NCBI GenBank assembly: GCA_946544695.1
Contig: CAMNMO010000106.1
Coordinates: 1 to 8,526 of the forward strand
Source: an uncultured Ruminococcus sp.
Lineage (GTDB): Bacteria > Bacillota > Clostridia > Oscillospirales > Ruminococcaceae
Direction of reading: 5' to 3'
DNA: 8,526 nucleotides
Shown: positions 1-5,843 of the stretch, in pieces
Numbering within the stretch: position 1 is the first letter of the stretch
Layout of the letters: the number at the start of each line of letters is the position of its first letter
The notes under the pieces: generated by a model
The model's input: the letters and a program-made list of their open reading frames with translations, nothing else
Told to the model about the DNA's origin: nothing
Database searches by the model: none
Translations under genes and position numbers: made by a program

Positions 1-49
1 TGATACCTGTTACTTTTCCTTCATAGATCTTTCCTACTTCAAGCTGCAT
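1..49 (-). CDS. S1 RNA-binding domain protein, N-terminal fragment
   Basis: Only the first 16 codons are in the window; the gene continues past position 1. The visible peptide is MQLEVGKIYEGKVTGI, which is the usual opening of an S1 (OB-fold) RNA-binding domain: a short lead-in, then G-x-I/V-x-x-G-x-V. The start is supported by a purine-rich GAGGAAG about 10 bases upstream on the minus strand (reading back from about 65 to 59). In Bacillus and many Clostridia a small S1 protein of the YabR type lies directly downstream of divIC, and the same order is seen here, so it is probably that protein, with a role in RNA binding or translation. The total length and the number of S1 domains cannot be seen. 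Confidence 0.8.
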   Translation of the reverse strand, partial: MQLEVGKIYEGKVTGI

Positions 50-79
50 CTGGATATTACTTCCTCACTTTTTATTTCA

Positions 80-112
80 CGGCATGATCTGCCGCAATTT
101 ATTTAAACGGCA
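80..112 (-). other. Mutually exclusive hairpins ahead of the S1 gene
   Basis: Three 5-base segments can pair in two exclusive ways. CGGCA (80-84) pairs with TGCCG (90-94) across a 5-base loop, or the same TGCCG pairs with CGGCA (108-112) across a 13-base loop. On the transcribed minus strand both lie just ahead of the S1 gene's ribosome binding site. No U-run follows, so this is not a canonical terminator. Any regulatory role is inference. Confidence 0.3.
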
Positions 113-156
113 TATAAATTTCACTCAGACCGACCGCACTGCCTGTGACGTCTGCC

Positions 157-224
157 TGTGCTGTCGGGACAAGTCGGATAATTTATGTCGTTTAATATAT
201 ACCTTATTATTTATCCGCCGATTT
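157..224 (-). repeat. Dispersed intergenic repeat, copy C
   Basis: Positions 163-199, read on the minus strand, match 8485-8521 on the plus strand at 33 of 37 positions without gaps. The longest shared block, TATATTAAACGACATA, is identical. The similarity continues in weaker form toward 224, where CGGCGG is again shared, so the copy runs into the last codons and stop of divIC. It lies in the 157-bp gap between divIC and the S1 gene. The boundaries are approximate. Confidence 0.75.
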
Positions 225-776
225 GTTGACTATGTAGTAGCGCCTTTCATTGGGATAGGAATACCCCAGCTGTTCAACAGCCACCCTCTCCATAAAATCG
301 TCCTCGTCGGCTTCGAGAAGTGCAGTGTACTCATCGTTTTTCTGCTTGGTCTCCTCGATCTTGTTGTTCATCATGACGGTCTCCTGCTCGAGCTGTTCTA
401 TCTCATTCTGCTGGGAGATCATATCCGCCGCTGCGATGATACAGAAGCAGACGATGATGACAAACAGTATTGGTCTGAACAATCTGGGTCTGCGCTTTGT
501 ACCGACAGTTTCCGCCGTTTCATCGAACTCGTCCTCATCGGGCATGGGCTCGTCATCCGGCAAAGGCTCCTCATCGGGGATATCCTCGGGCTCATATTCC
601 TCATCGGGAACGACATCATCAGCAGATCCATCTTCAATAACATCATCTTCCTGCTCGTTGAGGTCAGCCGCAAATATCAGGTCAGCCGCACCTTCGAGGT
701 CATTGCTTTCCTGAACATCATCTTCCTGCTCGCTCAGCACATCATTCTCGGCGGTGATAGTTTCGTCCTTATCCAT
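207..776 (-). CDS. divIC: Septum formation initiator, DivIC/FtsB-like
   Basis: This is a 189-residue bitopic membrane protein of the DivIC (FtsB-like) family, which joins FtsL and DivIB/FtsQ in the divisome to control septal wall synthesis. Residues 1-92 form a long, very acidic, proline-containing cytoplasmic tail. A basic patch (KRRPR, 94-98) precedes one membrane helix (about 102-119), giving an N-in topology. A coiled coil (about 120-150) follows, then the family's C-terminal motif FMERVAVEQLGYSYPNERRY (161-180). The start at 776 follows AAAGGAG with a 6-base spacer. Typical family members are about 100-130 residues, so the acidic tail is an extension. It contains EQEDDV twice (16-21 and 41-46), encoded by an identical 18-base DNA stretch. 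The S1 gene next to it supports DivIC rather than FtsL. The family call is firm; the exact paralogue is slightly less so. Confidence 0.88.
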   Translation of the reverse strand: MDKDETITAENDVLSEQEDDVQESNDLEGAADLIFAADLNEQEDDVIEDGSADDVVPDEEYEPEDIPDEEPLPDDEPMPDEDEFDETAETVGTKRRPRLFRPILFVIIVCFCIIAAADMISQQNEIEQLEQETVMMNNKIEETKQKNDEYTALLEADEDDFMERVAVEQLGYSYPNERRYYIVNKSADK

Positions 777-835
777 CGAATGCTCCTTTCCGACTTTGTA
801 CTATTTATATTATAAAGCAAAGTCTACTCTTTTGT

Positions 836-865
836 ATTATACAACATTTTAAAGCCAACTTTCAA
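836..865 (-). promoter_or_regulatory. Promoter of divIC
   Basis: Read on the minus strand, TTGAAA (860-865) and a perfect TATAAT (836-841) are separated by 18 bases. Transcription would start near 829, about 50 bases before the divIC start codon. It diverges from the serS promoter. Confidence 0.65.
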
Positions 866-983
866 GGGCTTTGACCAAGTTTTTCTTTCCAAAAACAAAT
901 TTAGGCGTTTTACACAATTTTGCAACATTTTTTTGAAAGTATTTGGAACTTGCTTGTACCTGTATGCAAAAGCTCACGCCCCC

Positions 984-1012
984 TTGACAAAATCATAGAT
1001 AAATGTTACACT
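984..1012 (+). promoter_or_regulatory. Promoter of serS
   Basis: A perfect TTGACA (984-989) is followed after 17 bases by TACACT (1007-1012, 4 of 6 matches to the consensus). Transcription should begin near 1019, leaving a leader of only about 45 bases. That is too short for a T-box, the common regulator of serS in Firmicutes. Confidence 0.75.
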
Positions 1013-1063
1013 ATAAGTTGATAAATTCAGGGCTTATGCCTGTACTGCAAAGGAGTAATCAAT

Positions 1064-2353
1064 ATGATAGATATCAAACTGATAAGGACAGAACCCGATC
1101 TGGTCAAGGAGAATATCAAAAAGAAATTCCAGGACGAAAAGCTGGTGCTCGTTGATGAGGTGGCAGAGTTCGACAAGGAATACAGAGCAGCAAGAACAAG
1201 GGCTGACGAGCTGAGAAATCAGAGAAACGTAAAGTCCAAGCAGATTGGTGCGCTGATGGGCAAGGGTCAGAAGGAGGAAGCCGAGAAGGTAAAGGCTGAG
1301 GTCACTGCTATGGCTCAGGAGCTGGCTGACCTTGAAGTCAAGGAAGAAGAGCTTGAGGGCAAGATCCGTGAGAGAATGCTGGTGATACCCAACATAATCG
1401 ACGAGAGTGTGCCTATCGGCAAGGACGACAGCGAGAATGTGGAGATAGAGAGGTTCGGTGAGCCTGTTGTGCCCGATTACGAGGTGCCCTATCATGTTGA
1501 CATCATGGAGACATTTGACGGCATCGACCTGGACGCTGCAAGAGAGACCTCGGGCAACGGTTTCTATTATCTGAAAGGCGATATCGCAAGACTGCATTCC
1601 GCAATACTTTCTTATGCAAGAGATTTCATGATAGACAGGGGATTCACCTACTACATTCCTCCCTTCATGATAAGATCAAGCGTTGTTACAGGCGTTATGA
1701 GCTTCGCTGAGATGGAGAACATGATGTACAAGATCGAGGGCGAGGACCTGTACCTGATAGGTACTTCCGAGCATTCGATGATAGGCAAGTTCATCAAGAC
1801 CACACTGCCCGAAGCACAGCTGCCCCAGACACTGACCAGCTATTCTCCCTGCTTCCGTAAGGAGGTAGGTGCTCACGGCATTGAGGAGAGAGGCGTATAC
1901 CGCATTCACCAGTTTGAAAAGCAGGAAATGATCGTTGTATGCAAGCCTGAGGACAGCAAGGCTTGGTATGACAAGCTGTGGCAGAATTCGGTAGACTTCT
2001 TCCGTTCGCTGGATATCCCCGTAAGAACACTGGAATGCTGCTCGGGCGACCTGGCAGACCTGAAGGTAAAGAGCTGCGACGTTGAGGCATGGAGCCCCAG
2101 ACAGAAGAAGTATTTCGAGGTAGGTTCCTGCTCGAATCTGGGCGATGCTCAGGCAAGAAGGCTCCAGATAAGAGTCAAGGGTGAGGACGGCAGCAAGTAC
2201 TTTGCTCACACCCTGAACAACACAGTTGTTGCACCTCCCAGAATGCTCATAGCTTTCCTGGAGAACAACCTGAACGGCGACGGCACAGTATCCATTCCCG
2301 AACCCCTGAGAATGTACATGGGCGGCAAGGACAAGCTGATACCTACAAAGTAA
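1064..2353 (+). CDS. serS: Seryl-tRNA synthetase
   Basis: This class II synthetase (429 residues, normal length) attaches serine to tRNA-Ser, and to tRNA-Sec where present, in the cytoplasm. Residues 1-105 are the N-terminal helical hairpin that grips the tRNA long arm; the rest is the catalytic core. Visible motifs are GTSEH (233-237), motif 2 FRKE (264-267) continuing to RIHQFEKQEM (280-289), the serine-site stretch FEVGSCSNLGDAQARR (351-366), and motif 3 around APPR (390-393). The C-terminus RMYMGG is typical. The start is set by AAAGGAG (1049-1055) with an 8-base spacer. The signature loops TSEH, HTLNNT and APPR differ from the E. coli-type TAE and GSGLAVGR forms and resemble archaeal-style bacterial-type SerRS. 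It is a single-gene transcription unit with its own promoter and terminator. Confidence 0.97.
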   Translation: MIDIKLIRTEPDLVKENIKKKFQDEKLVLVDEVAEFDKEYRAARTRADELRNQRNVKSKQIGALMGKGQKEEAEKVKAEVTAMAQELADLEVKEEELEGKIRERMLVIPNIIDESVPIGKDDSENVEIERFGEPVVPDYEVPYHVDIMETFDGIDLDAARETSGNGFYYLKGDIARLHSAILSYARDFMIDRGFTYYIPPFMIRSSVVTGVMSFAEMENMMYKIEGEDLYLIGTSEHSMIGKFIKTTLPEAQLPQTLTSYSPCFRKEVGAHGIEERGVYRIHQFEKQEMIVVCKPEDSKAWYDKLWQNSVDFFRSLDIPVRTLECCSGDLADLKVKSCDVEAWSPRQKKYFEVGSCSNLGDAQARRLQIRVKGEDGSKYFAHTLNNTVVAPPRMLIAFLENNLNGDGTVSIPEPLRMYMGGKDKLIPTK

Positions 2354-2364
2354 ACAAAAAATAT

Positions 2365-2401
2365 CTCGCTGCACTATTGACTGTGGTGCGGCGAGTTTTT
2401 T
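2365..2401 (+). terminator. Rho-independent terminator of serS
   Basis: CTCGCTGCAC (2365-2374) pairs with GTGCGGCGAG (2386-2395) in a 10-bp stem with one G-U pair and an 11-base loop. Six T's follow at 2396-2401. It begins 12 bases after the serS stop codon. Confidence 0.9.
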
Positions 2402-2420
2402 AGGATATATCATATCTCTT

Positions 2421-2449
2421 TTCACTGCGCTTAAAAAAGCCGATATAAT
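2421..2449 (+). promoter_or_regulatory. Promoter of the mnmG-mnmE operon
   Basis: TTCACT (2421-2426, four of six consensus matches) is followed after 17 bases by a perfect TATAAT (2444-2449). Transcription would start near 2456, giving a leader of about 145 bases before mnmG. Its position just downstream of the serS terminator fits a new transcription unit. Confidence 0.65.
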
Positions 2450-2471
2450 AAGGGACATTTATTGTAATGTT

Positions 2472-2503
2472 CTCTTTTCCCCCGCATGCGGCGGGAAAAA
2501 GAG
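2472..2503 (+). promoter_or_regulatory. Strong hairpin in the mnmG leader
   Basis: CTCTTTT (2472-2478) pairs with AAAAGAG (2497-2503), CCC (2479-2481) with GGG (2493-2495), and CCG (2482-2484) with CGG (2489-2491), closing a CATG loop. This makes 13 base pairs with single-base bulges at 2492 and 2496. It would start about 16 bases into the predicted mnmG transcript. No T-run follows on either strand, so it is not an ordinary terminator. It could stabilise the mRNA 5' end or act in control, but neither is shown. Confidence 0.5.
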
Positions 2504-2601
2504 GATGCCTGTCAGATAAATGTGCCTGAAACACGGATATAGTGTTGATGTGCAAAAGGGATCACTGTAATAATAATGACCGAGACTAAGGAGCAGACCA
2601 C

Positions 2602-4464
2602 ATGGAAAATTTTGATATTATCGTTATAGGCGCAGGCCATGCGGGCTGCGAAGCAGCGCTGGCAGGAGCAAGAATGGGTCTCAAAACAGCACTGTTCACC
2701 ATAACGCTGGACGGGCTGGCTAACATGCCCTGCAACCCCTCTATCGGCGGAACGGCAAAGGGGCACCTGGTAAGGGAGATAGATGCACTGGGCGGTGAGA
2801 TGGGCAGGGCGGCAGACAAGACCCTGATACAAAGCAGGATGCTCAACCGTGGAAAAGGTCCTGCGGTGCACAGCCTCAGGGCGCAGATAGACAGGGTGGC
2901 TTACCACAACCTGATGAAAAAGACCATCGAAGCCACTGACGGACTGTATCTGAAACAGGCTGAGATAACCGACCTGCTGTTTGAAGATGACGGCAGGACT
3001 GTCCGTGGTGTGCGGACACATCTCGGTGTTGAATATGGGTGCAGGGCAGTGATCATCGCAAGCGGCACCTACCTTAACGGCGAGATACATGTGGGCGTGA
3101 ACACCTACCCCAGCGGTCCCGATTCGGTGCTGCCTGCAAGGAAGCTTTCCGACAGCCTTAAAGAAGCAGGCATGACGCTGCGCCGTTTCAAAACAGGCAC
3201 ACCTGCCCGTGTTCACAGGCGTTCCATCGACTTTGACAAGCTGGAAGTACAGCACGGCGATGAGGACATTCAGCCGTTTTCATTCACCAATGAGATAAAG
3301 CCCGAAAATAAGGTGGACTGCTATGTGGCTTACACAAATGCGGAGACCCACAAGGTCATCATGGACAACATACATCTTTCGCCTATTTATTCGGGAAGGA
3401 TACATGCCATCGGTCCCAGATACTGTCCGTCCATCGAGGACAAGATAATGAGGTTCTCAGACAAGCCGAGACATCAGCTTTTCATCGAACCGATGGGTCT
3501 CGATACAGATGAATTCTACCTGCAAGGCATGAGCTCGTCGCTGCCTGTTGATGTTCAGCTGAAATTCCTGAGAACGATAGAAGGTCTTGAAAATGTGGAG
3601 ATAATGCGCAACGCCTATGCCATAGAGTATGACTGCTGCGACCCCACAGACCTGCTGCCCACACTGGAATTCAAGGAATTCCACGGGGTCTACGGTGCAG
3701 GACAGTTCAACGGCACTTCGGGTTATGAGGAAGCCGCAGCGCAGGGTCTGGCAGCAGGCATAAATGCGGCGCTGAAGCTGAAGGGCGAAGCACCTATGAT
3801 ACTGGACAGGGCAAGCAGCTATATCGGTACACTGATAGACGACCTGTGCACAAAGGGGGTATCAGATCCTTACAGAATGCTTACCAGCCGAAGCGAATAC
3901 AGACTTCTGCTGAGACAGGACAACGCCGACCTGAGACTTACCGAGACAGGTCACAGGGTGGGGCTGATAGATGACGAAAGATATGCGGCATTCCTTAAAA
4001 AGAAGGAAATGATAGCTGCTGAGATAAAGCGTGTATCAGCCATAAACATTGCACCTTCCGAAAAACTCAACGAGTACCTTGTTTCACAGGGGACAGACCC
4101 TATAAACAACGGTTTCAAGCTGACACAGCTTATACGCAGACCTCAGCTCACATACAAGGGTCTGGCTTTTATCGACCCCGAAAGAACTAAACTGCCCGAC
4201 GATGTATGTGAACAGGTGGAACTGATGATAAAGTATGAGGGCTACATCAAGATACAGCTTGAACAGGTCGAAGCCATGCGCAAGCTGGAAAGCAGACGTA
4301 TCCCCGAAGATATCGACTACTCAAAGGTGGGTTCACTGAGACTGGAGGCGGCTGAAAAGCTGGCTAAGATACGCCCCCTGTCAGTAGGTCAGGCAAGCCG
4401 TATCAGCGGTGTAAACCCTGCGGATATAAATGTGCTGCTGGTATATCTGGAGACCATGAAGTAA
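2602..4464 (+). CDS. mnmG: tRNA uridine-5-carboxymethylaminomethyl modification enzyme MnmG (GidA)
   Basis: This is the FAD-dependent partner of MnmE (620 residues, full length). Together they add the aminomethyl or carboxymethylaminomethyl group to C5 of wobble uridine 34 in tRNAs reading two-fold codon boxes, using methylene-tetrahydrofolate, FAD, NADH and GTP hydrolysis by MnmE. The N-terminus carries the dinucleotide-binding fingerprint VIGAGHAGCEAA (8-19). Both family cysteines are present: C44 in NMPCNPSIGG and C275 in GPRYCPSIEDK, which is also a GidA signature. The second signature is GAGQFNGTSGYEEAAAQG (365-382). The C-terminal helical domain that contacts MnmE ends with the usual SRISGVNPADINVLLVYL-type tail. 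The start follows TAAGGAG (2587-2593) with an 8-base spacer. It is the first gene of the operon. Usually mnmG follows mnmE directly; here it precedes it by two genes. Confidence 0.98.
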   Translation: MENFDIIVIGAGHAGCEAALAGARMGLKTALFTITLDGLANMPCNPSIGGTAKGHLVREIDALGGEMGRAADKTLIQSRMLNRGKGPAVHSLRAQIDRVAYHNLMKKTIEATDGLYLKQAEITDLLFEDDGRTVRGVRTHLGVEYGCRAVIIASGTYLNGEIHVGVNTYPSGPDSVLPARKLSDSLKEAGMTLRRFKTGTPARVHRRSIDFDKLEVQHGDEDIQPFSFTNEIKPENKVDCYVAYTNAETHKVIMDNIHLSPIYSGRIHAIGPRYCPSIEDKIMRFSDKPRHQLFIEPMGLDTDEFYLQGMSSSLPVDVQLKFLRTIEGLENVEIMRNAYAIEYDCCDPTDLLPTLEFKEFHGVYGAGQFNGTSGYEEAAAQGLAAGINAALKLKGEAPMILDRASSYIGTLIDDLCTKGVSDPYRMLTSRSEYRLLLRQDNADLRLTETGHRVGLIDDERYAAFLKKKEMIAAEIKRVSAINIAPSEKLNEYLVSQGTDPINNGFKLTQLIRRPQLTYKGLAFIDPERTKLPDDVCEQVELMIKYEGYIKIQLEQVEAMRKLESRRIPEDIDYSKVGSLRLEAAEKLAKIRPLSVGQASRISGVNPADINVLLVYLETMK

Positions 4465-4476
4465 GGAGAGCATATC

Positions 4477-5016
4477 ATGTCATTTTTGGATAAGCTTTTC
4501 AATAAAAAGCCACCAACTCCCGAGCCATATACAGTGGATACCGAGTTCGGAAAATTCACTATGGAGTATTATGACAAGGAAAAGACAAGACCCTGCTATG
4601 CTTATCTCGGGTTTGGAAAATGGACAGATGAGAGCGGGACCTATGGTATCGACAACGTGGAGATATACTGTGACAATGAAGAAACTTTCGAGATGACCAA
4701 CGGTCTTGCCATGCTGAGAAAGGTCATGAGCGAACAGGATACCTGGCTGGAAAAGGCAAGGCAAGGTGCGGCTGATAACTTTCTCACCGAGGACGGTACC
4801 GTGTTGACATGGGTAACTGACGAAAACGACACAGAGGTGGAACTTCCGCCCGAGGAGTTCAAAAAACTGCTTCATGTTGTTTCGGTACATATTTATAACG
4901 ATGACGGTATCTGCCTGGTCCTGGACGGAAATTACAACGGCGAGAGTCTGTACACCGACCACAGCATAGCAGTTTCGCTCAATGGCAAAGGCGAGGTCAC
5001 GGAGTGCAGTCTGTGA
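4477..5016 (+). CDS. DUF2262-like protein of unknown function
   Basis: This encodes a 179-residue soluble acidic protein with no signal peptide or membrane segment. Its pattern resembles the DUF2262 family: an early FGKFTMEYYD strand (about 24-33), a central helical part with a W-containing segment (75-113), an EEFKKLL helix (126-132), then beta strands ending in a SLYTDHSIAVSL-type motif (158-169) and a final VTECSL. The family match is from memory of its pattern, and no function is known to me. The ribosome binding site TAAGGAGAG (4462-4470) overlaps the mnmG stop codon, and the gap is only 12 bp, so the gene is almost certainly co-transcribed with mnmG. Whether it takes part in tRNA modification or is a passenger cannot be told. 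It is a real gene by its position, spacing and protein-like composition. Confidence 0.8.
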   Translation: MSFLDKLFNKKPPTPEPYTVDTEFGKFTMEYYDKEKTRPCYAYLGFGKWTDESGTYGIDNVEIYCDNEETFEMTNGLAMLRKVMSEQDTWLEKARQGAADNFLTEDGTVLTWVTDENDTEVELPPEEFKKLLHVVSVHIYNDDGICLVLDGNYNGESLYTDHSIAVSLNGKGEVTECSL

Positions 5017-5054
5017 CACGATAAGGCAGCTGTCGGTATGTCCGTATAAGAATA

Positions 5055-5125
5055 CGATCATTCCGCTGACACACCACAAAAACAGCGGTTTTACAGAACT
5101 TTGGGCGGAGATAAGATATACAACG
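5055..5125 (+). repeat. Dispersed intergenic repeat, copy A
   Basis: Positions 5058-5086 match 8441-8470 at 28 of 30 aligned columns (one substitution, one gap), including the identical block CCGCTGACACACCACAA. Past 5100 a weaker match to the second half of copy B continues (GGCGG, then AT-rich sequence, then AACG), with an insertion of roughly 14 bases. It occupies the gap between the DUF2262-like gene and the membrane-protein gene, inside the operon. The boundaries are approximate. Confidence 0.7.
5063..5092 (+). terminator. Weak terminator-like hairpin inside repeat A
   Basis: CCGCTG (5063-5068) pairs exactly with CAGCGG (5083-5088) across a 14-base loop, and TTTT (5089-5092) follows. The short stem and short T-run suggest partial termination or attenuation at most. 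The downstream genes have no clear strong promoter of their own; only a weak candidate, TTTACA (5090-5095) with TAAGAT (5112-5117) at 16-base spacing, is visible. Confidence 0.3.
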
Positions 5126-5198
5126 CCCGATCATACTTTGATCTGCCGCATTTTCAGCCTGCGTGCCAAAGGGATAGTCATAGATCGGAACATACCGT

Positions 5199-5204
5199 GA
5201 GGAG
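5199..5204 (+). promoter_or_regulatory. Ribosome binding site that sets the membrane-protein start
   Basis: GAGGAG (5199-5204) is 2 bases from the ATG at 5207, too close to work well, but 8 bases from the in-frame ATG at 5213. The start at 5213 is therefore preferred. Confidence 0.7.
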
Positions 5205-5212
5205 ACATGCAG

Positions 5213-5842
5213 ATGAATGAAAATGAAAAGAAAGACAACTCATGGCTGCTTGAAAACGAAAGTTACCTGAAAAACCGAAGGCGCCGCAGAAAAACAGCAG
5301 TGATGCTTGCTGCGGCAGCATTGTTCATAGGCGCTGCCGTGTTCTTCTATCTGAGAGACAGCGACAGCCGTGAATATCTTCCAGGTGTTGAAAAGTATTA
5401 TGATGACCTGAACAAAGGCAGCAGCCATAAAGCTGAATACCACGATCAGGAGATCAAGGACAGCACGCAGGATTTTCTTGATGATGCGGGTTATTCCAAT
5501 GTGAACGAATGGTATGCCGCATTACAGAATGCTGACTGTGAGAAGATGGAAGAAAAGTACGGCAAGGGCTTTGAGGTAAAATACCGCATAGTAAGCACCG
5601 AGAAACTCACTGATGAGGAACTTGCGGATATCAGAGGAAAAGCAGCAGCTGCGGGCGAATTTGACAAGGGCTATCGCCTGCATATCAGGGAACATTTCAT
5701 AGGCAGCAAGGACGACGGCTTTGAAGAACAGGATATCACGGTTTCCCGTCTTGAGGGACATACCTGGAATTTCCGCATAGGTCGCTGGCTTGAACTGCAA
5801 GATGAGATGCCTTACGTACAGCGCATTATCAAAGGAGAATGA
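5213..5842 (+). CDS. Single-pass membrane-anchored protein of unknown function
   Basis: This protein has 209 residues from the preferred start at 5213; a start at 5207 would add two residues. Residues 1-21 are polar, then a strong positive cluster RRRRRK (22-27) precedes one hydrophobic helix (about 28-47). By the positive-inside rule the remaining 160 residues face outside the membrane. No cleavage site or lipobox is apparent, so it is probably an anchored protein rather than a secreted one. The outer domain has mixed helix and strand character, with a YRIVSTEKLTDEEL segment (125-138) and a closing strand near GHTWNFRIGRW (182-192). This loosely recalls NTF2-like extracytoplasmic domains, but that is a guess. 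I do not recognise the family. The stop is one base from the mnmE start, so the two genes are translationally close. Confidence 0.8.
   Translation: MNENEKKDNSWLLENESYLKNRRRRRKTAVMLAAAALFIGAAVFFYLRDSDSREYLPGVEKYYDDLNKGSSHKAEYHDQEIKDSTQDFLDDAGYSNVNEWYAALQNADCEKMEEKYGKGFEVKYRIVSTEKLTDEELADIRGKAAAAGEFDKGYRLHIREHFIGSKDDGFEEQDITVSRLEGHTWNFRIGRWLELQDEMPYVQRIIKGE
5831..5837 (+). promoter_or_regulatory. Ribosome binding site that sets the mnmE start
   Basis: AAAGGAG (5831-5837) lies 6 bases before the ATG at 5844. An in-frame ATG at 5790 would add 18 residues that are not part of the MnmE family and would overlap the upstream gene. The start at 5844 gives the usual MSTICAIST-type opening. Confidence 0.9.
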
Positions 5843-5843
5843 T

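Noticed and set aside
139..160. Direct repeat CTGCCTGTG at 139-147 and 152-160
   Set aside because: Two 9-base copies 13 bases apart, with no third copy, are not enough for an array or a clear binding site.
84..815. A 243-codon open frame on the plus strand opposite divIC
   Set aside because: It is antisense to the clear DivIC protein, has no ribosome binding site, and its composition follows from the acidic codons on the other strand.
1013..1063. T-box riboswitch for serS
   Set aside because: The promoter lies so close that the leader is about 45 bases, and there is no T-box sequence or antiterminator.
2468..2530. A 20-codon leader peptide upstream of mnmG
   Set aside because: The ATG at 2468 has no ribosome binding site, and the frame runs through the hairpin with no run of a regulatory codon.
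1676..3255. Long minus-strand frames opposite serS (1676-2458) and mnmG (2512-3255)
   Set aside because: They lie opposite conserved enzymes, have no ribosome binding sites or family motifs, and are explained by codon bias of the true genes.
5139..5150. A 12-base match (TGATCTGCCGCA) between 5139-5150 and 85-96
   Set aside because: It lies near repeat copies A and C but in the wrong relative orientation for the family, with no extension of the match, so it may be chance.
4982..5200. A small gene in the gap holding repeat A; copy B also reads open (PLTHH...) in the equivalent frame
   Set aside because: The shared PLTHH stretch follows from the DNA repeat itself. There is no good ribosome binding site, the frame overlaps the DUF2262-like gene, and the peptides diverge beyond the repeat core.
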